NCBI RefSeq assembly: GCF_945952055.1
Contig: NZ_CAMFHB010000038.1
Span: 1 to 62,202, forward strand
Source of the DNA: an uncultured Alsobacter sp.
GTDB taxonomy: Bacteria > Pseudomonadota > Alphaproteobacteria > Rhizobiales > Beijerinckiaceae
DNA length: 62,202 nt
Reading direction: 5' to 3'
Under the pieces are notes generated by a model that was not told the origin of the DNA, searched no databases, and was given only the letters and a program-made list of their open reading frames with translations. Positions 45,610 through 54,749 of the stretch are shown here, piece after piece. A program made the position numbers and the translations under genes. Position 1 is the first letter of the stretch, and each line of letters starts with the position of its first letter.

Positions 45610-46047
45610 TCAACCCTCCGCGCTGCCGCCCTCGAACAGGCGCAGGAACAGCAGCGCCCCGAGCGCGAACGAGCCGTTGATGACGAGCCCGGTCAGCGCC
45701 CGCTGCACCGTGATGGCCTCGATCACGCGTCCCTTGAGCGGCGTCACGACATACCATCCGACCGCCGTGGTGGCGGCTCCGAAGATCAGCACCACGGCGA
45801 TGGCGGCCCAGAGGCTGCGGCCGAGCCGCGCCGAAATCAGCGCCAGCAGTATGCCCCACACGCCACCCCAGAAGGCGAGCGAGAAGATCTGGTAGACGCC
45901 CAACGGTGGGACCGGTGTGACCGGCCATCCCCGCGGTCCGCCCGGCAGGATGCCGAAGTAGCCGCCGAGCCAGATCACGCTCTGGTGGACGGTCAGGACG
46001 GCCAGGAACCCGGCGATGAAGCCGAGGAGAATGCGACGAATGGGCAT
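45610..46047 (-). CDS. Integral membrane protein of unknown function
   Basis: 145 residues with four hydrophobic segments (LLGFIAGFLAVLTVHQSVIWLGGYFG; IFSLAFWGGVWGILLALISA; SLWAAIAVVLIFGAATTAVGWYVV; LTGLVINGSFALGALLFLRLF). HQSVIW in the first helix is a recognisable conserved motif, but I know of no function. Confidence 0.8.
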   Translation of the reverse strand: MPIRRILLGFIAGFLAVLTVHQSVIWLGGYFGILPGGPRGWPVTPVPPLGVYQIFSLAFWGGVWGILLALISARLGRSLWAAIAVVLIFGAATTAVGWYVVTPLKGRVIEAITVQRALTGLVINGSFALGALLFLRLFEGGSAEG

Positions 46048-46251
46048 GGTCCAGATCCAGGTGGCACATCCAGAGAATCATGGCCACCGTGCCGCCGCAA
46101 GGGCGGGTTGCGGGCTTCGGCCATGGCTCTGCCCTCCTGCGCGGCGCCTTAAGTGGAAGCCCGATCTGGCCAAGCCCGCGCTGGGCCTTCATTCTGCGGC
46201 CTGCATGGACTTCTCCCACCCGACGCTGCGTCCACTTTCGATCTCGGGGCC

Positions 46252-46386
46252 ATGACACGCGCTTTGAACGTCACCGCCGGTCTCATCTACCTCGCCTGGC
46301 TCGTCATCGGGGGCCTGCACGCCTCTGCCGGGCCGCGTTCGGAGACGGCGAGACCCCGGCCCGTCCTGGCGGGCAACCTCCACTGA
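46252..46386 (+). CDS. Possible small membrane protein
   Basis: 44 residues: one hydrophobic helix (LNVTAGLIYLAWLVIGGLHA) and a polar tail. The ribosome binding site is weak (CGGGG). Listed as possible only; it may be non-coding. Confidence 0.3.
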   Translation: MTRALNVTAGLIYLAWLVIGGLHASAGPRSETARPRPVLAGNLH

Positions 46387-46483
46387 CGGTCCCGGCGCGA
46401 GCTCGGCCATTCGTCCTCACCGGGGCTGGCGTGAAGCTGGTGCGATGCTATCTTCATCCGGGGTCAACGGGCGGAGACAAGCC

Positions 46484-47320
46484 ATGAAGTCCATCTTCCT
46501 TCCGATCGACGATCCTGAGGTGTGCCGGCCGATGTTCGAGGTGGCGCTCGCCTATGCGAGGCGCTTCGGATCGCACATCGAGAGCGGCGCGACGGTGCCC
46601 GTGCTCGACAACTACATCGTCGGCGAAATGGTGCCGCTCTGGCCGCCGCAGCAGCGCAGCATGGGCGACATCGCCCGCGAGGCTCACGACGTGTTCCAGT
46701 CCGCGATGATGCGCGCCGGCCTCTCGCCTGAGTCCGCCTCGAGCGATGGCGGCCCGAGCTTCGGCTGGTACGAATCGCCCCTGCTCGGCGACGGCGCCGT
46801 CGCGGCGCGCGCCCGCGTGTTCGACGCGACCGTCGTCGGCCGTCCCACGGCGAGCGGATCGGGCCCGCGTCTCTCCCTGCTCGAGACAATCGTCTTCGAG
46901 AGCGGGCGGCCGCTGCTGATCGCTCCGCCCGACGCCCAGCCCGAGACCATCGGCGACAGCGTTGTGATCGCCTGGAACTGCAGCACCGAGACGGCGCGCA
47001 CGACCGCGCTGGCCATGCCGATGCTGCAACGGGCCAAGCGCGTGCAGGTCCTCACGGTCGAGGGCGGCACGGTGCCGGGGCCGAGCGGCGCCGACATGGC
47101 GCGCATGCTGCGCCTCAACGGCATCCCCGCCGAAGAGCTGACCGTCTCCGACAAGGGCCGGACCTCGGGCGAGGCCATCCTCACCCATGCGGAGGGCTTC
47201 GGCGCGGACCTGCTGATCAAGGGCGCCTACACGCAGAGCCGGCTTCGCCAGATGATCTTCGGGGGCGCGACCAGCCACGTGCTGGCCCATGCGCGCATTC
47301 CCGTGTTCATGGCGCACTGA
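46484..47320 (+). CDS. Universal stress protein (tandem UspA)
   Basis: 278 residues with two UspA-like halves (about 1-140 and 150-278). The second half ends with the nucleotide-loop region LIKGAYTQSRLRQMIFGGATSHVLAHARIPVFMAH, close to the G-x2-G-x9-G-S/T pattern of ATP-binding Usps; the first half is degenerate. Usps support survival under stress. No EcfG-type promoter is seen directly upstream. Confidence 0.9.
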   Translation: MKSIFLPIDDPEVCRPMFEVALAYARRFGSHIESGATVPVLDNYIVGEMVPLWPPQQRSMGDIAREAHDVFQSAMMRAGLSPESASSDGGPSFGWYESPLLGDGAVAARARVFDATVVGRPTASGSGPRLSLLETIVFESGRPLLIAPPDAQPETIGDSVVIAWNCSTETARTTALAMPMLQRAKRVQVLTVEGGTVPGPSGADMARMLRLNGIPAEELTVSDKGRTSGEAILTHAEGFGADLLIKGAYTQSRLRQMIFGGATSHVLAHARIPVFMAH

Positions 47321-47662
47321 CGCTTCGCGGCCCGGCTCCGGCCCGTCCGGGGCCGCCTGGGGATCGAAGGGTGTCGCACGCCGGCCCCTTTGCCGCCCGA
47401 TTCGGCGTGCCTCCTGGGGTCCGGACGGCGCAAACTGCGGCCGAGGCACTGGCAGCACGGGGTCATCGTGGCTAGGTTAGCCTTTCCACACGATCCCCCG
47501 GAGTGCCGTTTGACCCGCCCTCACGCCGTTGCCCATGCCGTCATCCCATGTGCCGAGCCCGCCGCGAGGCCGCTCGAACGGGCGATCGAGGCGACGGGGC
47601 GTGCAGGATCGCCGGCCGTGCGCGGGCTTAGCATCACGCTCGAACGGGTCTGAGGACCCGTC
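47321..47662. other. Intergenic stretch without a confident gene
   Basis: A weak hairpin (GCGGCCC 47327-47333, GGGCCGC 47350-47356) may end the stress-protein transcript. A short frame with a TTG start at 47511 runs to 47653, just before the antiporter start, and has coding-like third-position GC, but no ribosome binding site or recognisable protein. I see no repeat or other element. Confidence 0.4.
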
Positions 47663-48748
47663 ATGGCGACGATCTCCGACCGGACCCCGTGGTGGGCCCT
47701 GGCCTGGCCCCTGGCCGGGTGGGCCGTCCTTGTCGTTTCGCTGCTTGTCGGCCTTCCCTCGGTGCTGCCGGTCCTGGCCGGTGCCGCGCTGATCGCGACG
47801 GTGTTCGCGGCCGTCTACCATGCCGAGGTCGTCGCCCATCGCGTAGGTGAACCCTTCGGCACGCTCGTCCTTGCTGTCGCCGTGACGGTCATCGAGGTCG
47901 CGCTCATCGTGTCCATGATGATCGCCGGCGGGCCGGACAAGGCGACGCTGCCGCGCGATACGGCCTTCGCGGCGGTGATGATCATCTGCAACGGCCTCGT
48001 CGGCATCTGCCTCCTGTCCGGAGGCGTCCGGCATCGCGAGCAGGGCTTCCAGCTGCAGGGAGCGCTCGCGGCGCTGGCGGTCCTGGCGGCGCTCGTCACC
48101 CTCACGCTGGTGCTGCCCAACGTCGCGACGAGCTCGCCCGGTCCGCATTTCTCCTCCTCGCAGCTCATCTTCGCCGGGGTTGCGTCGCTCGTACTCTATG
48201 GCAGCTTCGTCTTCGTCCAGACCGTGCGCCACCGCGACTACTTCCTGCCGCCGGGGGGCGGCAGCGAGGACGATCACGCGCCGCAGCCTCCCGCGCGCGC
48301 CGCCACGATCAGCTTCGGTCTCCTGGTCGCCTCGCTCGTGGCGGTGGTCGGGCTCGCCAAGGCGCTGACGCCGACCATGGAATCGGCGCTCGAGGCAGCG
48401 GGCGCGCCCAAGGCCCTGGTGGGCATCATCATCGCCACCCTCGTGCTCCTGCCGGAGAGCCTCTCGGCCCTGCGCGCGGCCCGTGTCAACCGCCTGCAGA
48501 CGAGCATGAACCTGGCGCTCGGGTCGGCGCTCGCCAGCATCGGGCTCACCATCCCGGCGGTCGCCGTTGTGTCGCTCGTCATCCACACGCCGCTGGCGCT
48601 GGGTCTCGACCCGAAGGAAATCGTGCTCCTGTTCCTGACGCTGTTCGTCTGCGTCATCACGCTTGGCACGGGCCGCACGACGGTGCTCCAGGGCGTCGTG
48701 CACCTGGTGATCTTCGCGGCATTCCTGTTCTTCGCCCTGGTGCCCTGA
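47663..48748 (+). CDS. Calcium/cation:proton antiporter (ChaA/CaCA family)
   Basis: 361-residue polytopic membrane protein of the CaCA superfamily. It has the two conserved alpha repeats: PFGTLVLAVAVTVIEVALIVSMM near residues 66-88, and the second repeat IATLVLLPESLSALRAARVNRLQTSMNLALGSALASIGLT near 257-296, whose Glu residues bind the cation. About eleven hydrophobic segments. Close in layout to ChaA, which exchanges Ca2+, Na+ or K+ for protons. Confidence 0.9.
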   Translation: MATISDRTPWWALAWPLAGWAVLVVSLLVGLPSVLPVLAGAALIATVFAAVYHAEVVAHRVGEPFGTLVLAVAVTVIEVALIVSMMIAGGPDKATLPRDTAFAAVMIICNGLVGICLLSGGVRHREQGFQLQGALAALAVLAALVTLTLVLPNVATSSPGPHFSSSQLIFAGVASLVLYGSFVFVQTVRHRDYFLPPGGGSEDDHAPQPPARAATISFGLLVASLVAVVGLAKALTPTMESALEAAGAPKALVGIIIATLVLLPESLSALRAARVNRLQTSMNLALGSALASIGLTIPAVAVVSLVIHTPLALGLDPKEIVLLFLTLFVCVITLGTGRTTVLQGVVHLVIFAAFLFFALVP

Positions 48749-48777
48749 CGAGCGCTCGTCCGCCTCGCTCCGCGACG

Positions 48778-48808
48778 CTGTGACAAGCCTCGCCCGGGCG
48801 TGTCACAG
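48778..48808. promoter_or_regulatory. Dyad just before the MFS gene
   Basis: CTGTGACA (48778-48785) and TGTCACAG (48801-48808) form a perfect 8-bp inverted repeat with a 15-base spacer, ending seven bases before the start codon at 48816. It could be an operator or an RNA hairpin covering the ribosome binding site. Confidence 0.45.
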
Positions 48809-48815
48809 TCGCGCC

Positions 48816-50030
48816 ATGACGGCCCTCGACATCGTCCCGCGCCTGCGCCTCACGGCGACCCGCGTCGCCTATGGCGCGCACATGGTGCACGACGGCTTCA
48901 CCGACTGCATCTACGTGCTGCTGCCCCTGTTCCAGGCCGAATTCGGCCTGACCTACACGCAGACCGGGCTGATGAAGGCGCTGTTCTCCGGCGCGCTGGC
49001 GGGATTCCAGACGCCGTCCGCGCGACTCGCAGGAGCCATCGGTCCGCGTGCGGTGCTGGCGGGGGGCACGGCGCTGGCGGCGTGCGGCTTCCTGCTCGCG
49101 GGCGCGAGCGCCGGCTTTGCGATGCTGATGCTGGCGATCCTGGTCATGGGGCTGGGCACCAGCGTCCAGCACCCCATCGCATCCGACCTCGTGGCGTCCG
49201 AGCACGAGCATGGCGGCGGGCGCGAGGCGCTGAGCCGCTACAACGTGGCGGGCGACGTGGGGAAGGTGATCTTCCCCTCCCTCGTCGCGCTCATGCTGGG
49301 GGTGATGGCCTGGCGCTCGGCCGCGACCGTGGTCGGCGTCTTCGGCCTGGTGGCGGCCGGCGCGATCGCGCTCGCCCTGGCGCCCGGGCGCATCGCCGCG
49401 CGCAGCCAGGCCGACGCCGCGCCCGATGCCGCATCCGGCCGCTGGCGCAGCCCCGCCGGCTTCGCCGCCCTGCTGGGGATCGGCATGATCGACAGCGCGA
49501 CGCGGACGGGCTTCCTCACCTTCCTGCCGTTCCTGCTGACCGCCAAGGGCGCGGGCGCCTCCACGATCGGCCTCGCCCTGTCGCTGGTCTTTGCCGGCGG
49601 CGCGTTCGGCAAGCTCGCCTGCGGCCTCCTGGCGGCGCGCATCGGCCCCTCGCCGACGGTGCTCCTCACGGAGACCCTCACCGCGGCGTTGATCGTCGCG
49701 CTGCCCGTCCTCGACGTGGTGCCGGTGCTCGTCGTCCTGCCGCTGCTGGGCGTCGCGCTCAACGGCACGTCGTCGGCCCTCTACGGCACGGTTCCCGAAC
49801 TCGCCGGCCCCGCCATGCGCCGGCAGGCCTTCGCGATCTTCTACACCGGCACGATCGGGGTCGGCGCCGTCGCGCCCGTATTCTACGGCCTGTTCTCGGA
49901 CCGGCTCGGACTCACGACGTCGATGATGCTGGTGGGCGCGGCGGTGCTTGCGACCCTGCCACTGGCGGTGGTGCTGAGCCGCCTCCTGAAGCGCTCGACC
50001 CTGCCGGATGCTCCACGGCAGCAGCCGTGA
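48816..50030 (+). CDS. MFS transporter, fosmidomycin-resistance-like
   Basis: 404-residue major facilitator with twelve predicted helices. The start of the first helix region (YGAHMVHDGFTDCIYVLLPLFQAEFGLTYTQTGLMKALFSG) and GTSVQHPIASDLV near residue 115 resemble the Fsr branch of drug exporters. The substrate is unknown. The start at 48816 is chosen over an in-frame one at 48780 that would lie in the upstream dyad. No ribosome binding site stands out; the dyad occupies its place. Confidence 0.88.
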   Translation: MTALDIVPRLRLTATRVAYGAHMVHDGFTDCIYVLLPLFQAEFGLTYTQTGLMKALFSGALAGFQTPSARLAGAIGPRAVLAGGTALAACGFLLAGASAGFAMLMLAILVMGLGTSVQHPIASDLVASEHEHGGGREALSRYNVAGDVGKVIFPSLVALMLGVMAWRSAATVVGVFGLVAAGAIALALAPGRIAARSQADAAPDAASGRWRSPAGFAALLGIGMIDSATRTGFLTFLPFLLTAKGAGASTIGLALSLVFAGGAFGKLACGLLAARIGPSPTVLLTETLTAALIVALPVLDVVPVLVVLPLLGVALNGTSSALYGTVPELAGPAMRRQAFAIFYTGTIGVGAVAPVFYGLFSDRLGLTTSMMLVGAAVLATLPLAVVLSRLLKRSTLPDAPRQQP

Positions 50031-50063
50031 AGCCCATCGACGTCAGACCTGTTTGGGAAGACC

Positions 50064-50139
<76 letters not shown>

Positions 50140-50154
50140 CTTCCGGGTGCGGGC

Positions 50155-50183
50155 CTTCTAGGCCACGGCGGGCCGGCCGTCAA
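50155..50183 (-). promoter_or_regulatory. Sigma-70-type promoter of tRNA-Ala
   Basis: Minus strand TTGACG (50178-50183), 17-base spacer, TAGAAG (50155-50160), about 15 bases before the tRNA 5' end. Confidence 0.7.
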
Positions 50184-50352
50184 TTGGGTTCTCTCGCGCG
50201 GCGCACGCGGGTCGTCGGCCGTCCGTTTTGCGGCGTTTTTGCCGCACGTATTCGTAACATCTTAAGGCAGCGGACGCGCTGGCTCGCGCGGGCTTGTCGG
50301 AGCGCGCGGGGGCGCGCTATGTCAGGGGTTCCCGCCCGTGCCGGAGTCCGTG

Positions 50353-50643
50353 ATGCGTGCCGTCCTGAACGTGATCCTCCTCGCCCTGCAACTGTACACC
50401 TGGGTGCTGATCGCGTCGGCGGTCCTGAGCTGGCTGGTGGCCTTCAACGTGGTGAACATGCGCAACGATGTCGTGCGCATGATCTACAACGGCATCTACC
50501 AGCTCACCGAGCCCGTGCTGGCGCCTATCCGGCGCCGCCTGCCCAACATGGGCGGGCTCGACGTGTCGCCCATCGTCGCCTTCCTGCTCATCATCCTGAT
50601 CGAGCAGATCATCCAGATGTACATCTACCCGTACGTGTTCTGA
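50353..50643 (+). CDS. YggT family protein
   Basis: 96-residue membrane protein with two hydrophobic regions (VLNVILLALQLYTWVLIASAVLSWL; VSPIVAFLLIILIEQIIQMYI) around the conserved YQLTEPVLAPIRRRLPNMGGLDVSPIV. YggT proteins are linked to envelope and osmotic homeostasis and to division; the mechanism is unknown. An in-frame GTG at 50338 is an alternative start. Its stop overlaps the next start (TGATG). Confidence 0.92.
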   Translation: MRAVLNVILLALQLYTWVLIASAVLSWLVAFNVVNMRNDVVRMIYNGIYQLTEPVLAPIRRRLPNMGGLDVSPIVAFLLIILIEQIIQMYIYPYVF

Positions 50644-50972
50644 TGGCCGACAAGCTCCTTCCCTGGCAGGCCTGCGACGAGGGCGTGCAACTCGCGGTTC
50701 GTCTCACGCCGCGTGGCGGCAAAGACGCCATCGAGGGCGTCGAGACGCTGTCCGACGGCCGAAGCGTCCTGAAGGCGCGGGTGCGCGCCGTGCCGGAGAA
50801 CGGCAAGGCGAACACGGCGTTGATGAAGCTGGTGGCCGACGCCTGCGCGGTGGCGCCGGCCCAGGTGACCCTTGCCTCGGGCGCCACGGCCAGGGTGAAG
50901 AACCTGCGTGTCCAGGGCGACTTCGATGCCCTGGCCCGGGCACTGGCGCGGGCCGCGGGGCTCAAGCGCTGA
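50643..50972 (+). CDS. DUF167 (YggU) family protein
   Basis: 109 residues: [15 protein letters not shown] near 21, and [47 protein letters not shown], the DUF167 signature. Function unknown. Coupled to yggT by overlap and ten bases before folD, a conserved order in Hyphomicrobiales. Confidence 0.92.
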   Translation: MADKLLPWQACDEGVQLAVRLTPRGGKDAIEGVETLSDGRSVLKARVRAVPENGKANTALMKLVADACAVAPAQVTLASGATARVKNLRVQGDFDALARALARAAGLKR

Positions 50973-50982
50973 GGAGACTGCC

Positions 50983-51876
50983 ATGGCGGCAACGATGATC
51001 GACGGCAAGGCCGTGGCCGAGGCGTTGCGCGGCCGCATGCGCGAGGCGATCGCCGCTCTCGAGGCAAGCCACGGCGCGGTGCCGGGCCTGGCGGTGGTGC
51101 TCGTCGGCGAGGATCCCGCGAGCCAGGTCTATGTCCGCAACAAGGGCAAGCAGACCGTCGAGATCGGCATGCGGTCCTTCGAGCACAAGCTGCCCGCCAC
51201 GGCGTCGGAGGCCGAGCTCCTCGATCTCGTGGGCAAGCTGAACGCCGATCCGGACGTCGACGGCATCCTCGTGCAGCTTCCCGTGCCGGCGCACATCAGC
51301 GCCGACCGCGTGATCGAGGCGATCGATCCCGCCAAGGACGTGGACGGGCTGAACCCCGTCAATGCCGGGCGCCTGGCCAGCGGCCTGCCGGGCCTCGTGC
51401 CCTGCACCCCCTGGGGCAGCATGCGCCTGATCCGCTCGGTCCGCACGGATCTGGCGGGGCTCGAGGCGGTGGTCGTCGGCCGCTCCAACCTGGTCGGCAA
51501 GCCCATCGGGCAGCTGCTCCTGAAGGAGAACTGCACGGTCACGATGGCCCATTCGCGCACCCGCGACCTGCCCGCGGTGTGCCGGCGCGCGGACATTCTC
51601 GTGGCCGCGGTCGGCCGGCCCGGAATGGTCAAGGGCGACTGGGTGAAGCCCGGCGCCATCGTCATCGACGTGGGCATCAACCGCGTGGAGGCCCCCGATC
51701 TCGGCGAGGGTCGCACGCGTCTCGTGGGCGACGTGGCCACCGCCGAAGCGGCGCTCGTCGCCGCCGCCATCACGCCCGTGCCCGGCGGCGTGGGGCCGAT
51801 GACGATCGCCTGCCTGCTGGAGAACACGATCACCGCGGCCTGCGCCCGGCGCGGCTGGGTTCTGCCTGTCCTGTGA
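50983..51876 (+). CDS. folD: Methylenetetrahydrofolate dehydrogenase/cyclohydrolase FolD
   Basis: Bifunctional enzyme interconverting methylene-, methenyl- and 10-formyl-tetrahydrofolate. 297 residues. VYVRNKGKQ (substrate Tyr and catalytic Lys near 50-56), [11 protein letters not shown] near 94, NADP-binding [15 protein letters not shown] near 166-180, and [12 protein letters not shown] near the C-terminus. GAGGAG before the ATG (50971-50976) fixes the start. Confidence 0.97.
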   Translation: MAATMIDGKAVAEALRGRMREAIAALEASHGAVPGLAVVLVGEDPASQVYVRNKGKQTVEIGMRSFEHKLPATASEAELLDLVGKLNADPDVDGILVQLPVPAHISADRVIEAIDPAKDVDGLNPVNAGRLASGLPGLVPCTPWGSMRLIRSVRTDLAGLEAVVVGRSNLVGKPIGQLLLKENCTVTMAHSRTRDLPAVCRRADILVAAVGRPGMVKGDWVKPGAIVIDVGINRVEAPDLGEGRTRLVGDVATAEAALVAAAITPVPGGVGPMTIACLLENTITAACARRGWVLPVL

Positions 51877-51929
51877 GGCGTGGCCCTGCGCCCTTAGTTT
51901 GAGCGACCAAAGTGCAAAGGCTCTCCGCC

Positions 51930-51958
51930 TTGAAGCCTTTGATCCAACTTCCCATACT
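51930..51958 (+). promoter_or_regulatory. Candidate acs promoter with overlapping dyad
   Basis: TTGAAG (51930-51935), 17 bases, CATACT (51953-51958). An 8-bp dyad CAAAGGCT (51915-51922) / AGCCTTTG (51934-51941) overlaps the -35 region and could be an operator, or the 3' end hairpin of folD mRNA. Transcription from here would leave a leader of about 115 bases before acs. Confidence 0.5.
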
Positions 51959-52036
51959 ATGCGCCGATTGCGGGTCGGCCCCCGGCGGCCCGAGGCACAT
52001 GGAAACGTCTGTCCGCTCGCCTCAGCCCGCTGACAA

Positions 52037-52059
52037 CGACCGCTCATCAAGGGCGGTCG
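52037..52059 (+). promoter_or_regulatory. Hairpin in the acs leader
   Basis: CGACCGC (52037-52043) and GCGGTCG (52053-52059), 9-base loop, followed by CGCCTTTT and then the acs ribosome binding site GGGAGG (52067-52073). This terminator-like arrangement so close to the ribosome binding site suggests attenuation or translational control of acs. Confidence 0.45.
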
Positions 52060-52080
52060 CGCCTTTTGGGAGGAACCCGA

Positions 52081-54024
52081 ATGTCCGAGAAAGTCTACCC
52101 CGTTTCCGCCGAATGGGCGAAGCGCGCCTGGGTCGATGACGCCAAGTACCAGGACATGTATGCCGCCTCGGTGCGGGACCCCGAGGCCTTCTGGGGCGAG
52201 CAGGGCAAGCGCATCGACTGGATGAAGCCCTACACCAAGGTCAAGAACGTCAGCTACGCGCCGGGCGCGGTCTCCATCAAGTGGTACGAGGACGGCGTCA
52301 CCAACGTGGCCGTCAACTGCGTCGACCGGCACCTGGCCAAGCGCGGCGACCAGGTCGCGATCATTTGGGAAGGCGACGATCCCAACGACTCGAAGGCGAT
52401 CACCTACAAGGAGCTGGCCCACGAGGTCGGCGTGTTCGCCAACGTGCTGAAGAAGCACGGCGTGAAGAAGGGCGACCGCGTCACCATCTACCTGCCGATG
52501 ATCCCCGAGGCGGCCTACGCCATGCTGGCCTGCGCCCGGGTCGGCGCCATCCACTCGATCGTGTTCGGCGGCTTTTCGCCCGACAGCCTGGCGAGCCGCA
52601 TCGAGGACGCCACCTCGGCCGTCGTCATCACCGCGGACGAGGGTCTGCGCGGTGGCCGCAAGGTGCCGCTGAAGGCCAATGTCGATGCGGCGGCGGACAA
52701 GGTCGACTGCCTGAAGACGGTGCTGGTCGTGAAGCGCACCGGCGGTGCCGTGACCATGAAGCCGGGCCGCGACGTCTACTACGACGAGGCCGCCAAGGGC
52801 GTCTCGGCCGACTGCCCGGCCGAGCCGATGAACGCGGAAGACCCGCTGTTCCTGCTCTACACCTCGGGCTCGACCGGCAAGCCGAAAGGCGTGGTGCACA
52901 CGACGGGCGGCTATCTCGTCTACGCGTCGATGACGCACCAGTACGTGTTCGACTACCACGACGGTGACATCTACTGGTGCACGGCGGACGTGGGCTGGGT
53001 CACCGGCCACAGCTACATCGTGTATGGGCCGCTCGCCAACGGCGCGACCACGCTGATGTTCGAGGGCATCCCCACCTATCCGTCCATCTCCCGCTTCTGG
53101 GACGTGGTGGACAAGCACAAGGTCAACATCTTCTACACCGCCCCCACCGCGATCCGCTCGCTGATGGGTGCCGGCGAGGAGCCGGTGAAGCGGACGTCGC
53201 GCGCCTCGCTGCGCCTGCTGGGCTCGGTCGGCGAGCCGATCAACCCGGAAGCGTGGGAATGGTACTACCGCGTCGTCGGCGACAACCGCTGCCCGATCGT
53301 GGACACGTGGTGGCAGACCGAGACCGGCGGCATCCTCATCACGCCGCTGCCGGGTGCCACGAAGCTGAAGCCCGGCTCCGCCACCCGGCCCTTCTTCGGC
53401 GTGACGCCCGAGGTGGTTGACGCCGAAGGCAAGGTGCTGAGCGGAGCCTGCGAGGGCAACCTCGTCATCTCCGACAGCTGGCCGGGCCAGATGCGCACGG
53501 TCTACGGCGACCACCAGCGCTTCATGGAGACCTATTTCTCCACCTACGCCAACAAGTACTTCACCGGTGACGGCTGCCGGCGCGACGCCGACGGCTACTA
53601 CTGGATCACCGGGCGCGTCGACGACGTGATCAACGTCTCCGGCCACCGCATGGGCACGGCCGAGGTCGAGAGCGCGCTGGTCGCCCATCCGAAGGTGTCG
53701 GAAGCGGCGGTCGTGGGCTACCCGCACGACATCAAGGGCCAGGGCATCTACGCCTACGTCACGCTGATGGCGGGCGAGGAGCCGACCGAGGCGCTGCGCA
53801 AGGAGCTGGTGGGCTGGGTGCGCAAGGAGATCGGCCCGATCGCGTCCCCGGATCTCATCCAGTTCGCGCCCGGCCTGCCCAAGACCCGCTCCGGCAAGAT
53901 CATGCGCCGCATCCTGCGCAAGATCGCGGAGGACGAGTTCGGCAGCCTGGGCGACACCTCGACCCTCGCCGATCCCGGCGTGGTGAACGACCTCATCGAC
54001 AACCGCCAGAACCGGCGGGCCTGA
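52081..54024 (+). CDS. acs: Acetate--CoA ligase (acetyl-CoA synthetase)
   Basis: Activates acetate to acetyl-CoA with ATP. 647 residues, the standard Acs length. [19 protein letters not shown] near residue 260 (P-loop-like motif), [14 protein letters not shown] near 300, [10 protein letters not shown] near 408, and the C-terminal [11 protein letters not shown] with K606, the lysine acetylated by Pat-type enzymes to switch the enzyme off. GGGAGGAA precedes the ATG. Confidence 0.97.
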   Translation: MSEKVYPVSAEWAKRAWVDDAKYQDMYAASVRDPEAFWGEQGKRIDWMKPYTKVKNVSYAPGAVSIKWYEDGVTNVAVNCVDRHLAKRGDQVAIIWEGDDPNDSKAITYKELAHEVGVFANVLKKHGVKKGDRVTIYLPMIPEAAYAMLACARVGAIHSIVFGGFSPDSLASRIEDATSAVVITADEGLRGGRKVPLKANVDAAADKVDCLKTVLVVKRTGGAVTMKPGRDVYYDEAAKGVSADCPAEPMNAEDPLFLLYTSGSTGKPKGVVHTTGGYLVYASMTHQYVFDYHDGDIYWCTADVGWVTGHSYIVYGPLANGATTLMFEGIPTYPSISRFWDVVDKHKVNIFYTAPTAIRSLMGAGEEPVKRTSRASLRLLGSVGEPINPEAWEWYYRVVGDNRCPIVDTWWQTETGGILITPLPGATKLKPGSATRPFFGVTPEVVDAEGKVLSGACEGNLVISDSWPGQMRTVYGDHQRFMETYFSTYANKYFTGDGCRRDADGYYWITGRVDDVINVSGHRMGTAEVESALVAHPKVSEAAVVGYPHDIKGQGIYAYVTLMAGEEPTEALRKELVGWVRKEIGPIASPDLIQFAPGLPKTRSGKIMRRILRKIAEDEFGSLGDTSTLADPGVVNDLIDNRQNRRA

Positions 54025-54122
54025 GGCCTCTCACCAACCGATAACCGTCATTCCCGATCGCGGTCGCCGCGATCGGGAACCTCGACTACCGTGCGCGGCG
54101 TTCAGATCCACAGGAGGTGGAC

Positions 54123-54623
54123 ATGACGCGTGCGGTGCTCGTTCTTGCGACCCTTCTGGGGTCGGTGCTTCCGGTTGCGGCCGCGGTCGACCGCGTGCCC
54201 TTCACGGAGCCCGTCCAGCCCGGCGTCATCGTCATCCGCACCGGCGAGCGCAAGCTCTACCTGCCCCTGGGAGACGGCAGCGCCCTGCGCTACCCCGTGG
54301 CCGTGGGCATGCGCGGCAAGCAGTGGCAGGGCACGGCCCGCATCGACGGCAAGTATGTCGAGCCGGCCTGGTCGCCTCCGGCCGAGGTGAAGCGCGCCAA
54401 GCCGTCGCTTCCGGACGTCATTCCGCCGGGCCCCAATAACCCCATGGGGGCGCGCGCGCTCACGCTCGACCGCGGCGAATACGCGATCCACGGCACGAGC
54501 CGCTCGATGCGCGGCTCCATCGGCACGGCCGCCTCGTTCGGCTGCATCCGCATGCTCAACGAGGACATCGTCGACCTCTACGAGCGGGTTCGGGTGGGCA
54601 CGACGGTGGTCGTGCTGCCGTAA
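54123..54623 (+). CDS. L,D-transpeptidase with variant active-site motif
   Basis: 166 residues, signal peptide at 1-21 (ends AAA). YkuD-type domain: IHGT with His123, and SFGCIRM with the catalytic Cys141. In most family members the residue two before the cysteine is His (SHGC); here it is Phe139. The Phe form is seen in some rhizobial relatives as I recall, so the enzyme is probably active. AGGAGG (54112-54117) fixes the ATG at 54123. Confidence 0.9.
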   Translation: MTRAVLVLATLLGSVLPVAAAVDRVPFTEPVQPGVIVIRTGERKLYLPLGDGSALRYPVAVGMRGKQWQGTARIDGKYVEPAWSPPAEVKRAKPSLPDVIPPGPNNPMGARALTLDRGEYAIHGTSRSMRGSIGTAASFGCIRMLNEDIVDLYERVRVGTTVVVLP

Positions 54624-54628
54624 GGTCC

Positions 54629-54733
54629 TGCGTCCTTCGGCACGCCTGCTCCGCAGGCTGCCCAGGACGAGGACTGTCGTTGATGAATCAATTCGATCTG
54701 AGCAGCCGCCGGAGGCGGCGTGTCGAAGGACGG
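54629..54733. repeat. Palindromic interspersed repeat, copy 2
   Basis: Same half-sites as the element at 32799 but joined in the opposite order: here CGTCCTTCGGCACGCC (54631-54646) is outermost on the left, and GGCGTGTCGAAGGACG (54717-54732) outermost on the right, with 15 of 16 bases paired. Inside are CTGCCCAGGACGAGGA and ATCTGAGCAGCC. No open frame within; it lies directly after the L,D-transpeptidase gene and may also act as its 3' hairpin. Confidence 0.85.
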
Positions 54734-54749
54734 ACGACCTTTCCGGGCC

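Noticed and set aside
47511..47653. TTG-started 47-codon frame before the antiporter gene
   Set aside because: No ribosome binding site, no recognisable protein and competing frames; mentioned only in the gap entry.
50962..53727. 921-codon minus-strand frame opposite folD and acs
   Set aside because: Both plus-strand genes are unmistakable; the antisense product has His/Asp/Val-rich shadow composition and crosses two unrelated genes.
54075..54102. GGAAC-N18-CGTT before the second L,D-transpeptidase
   Set aside because: The spacer is 18, outside the 16-17 range of EcfG promoters.
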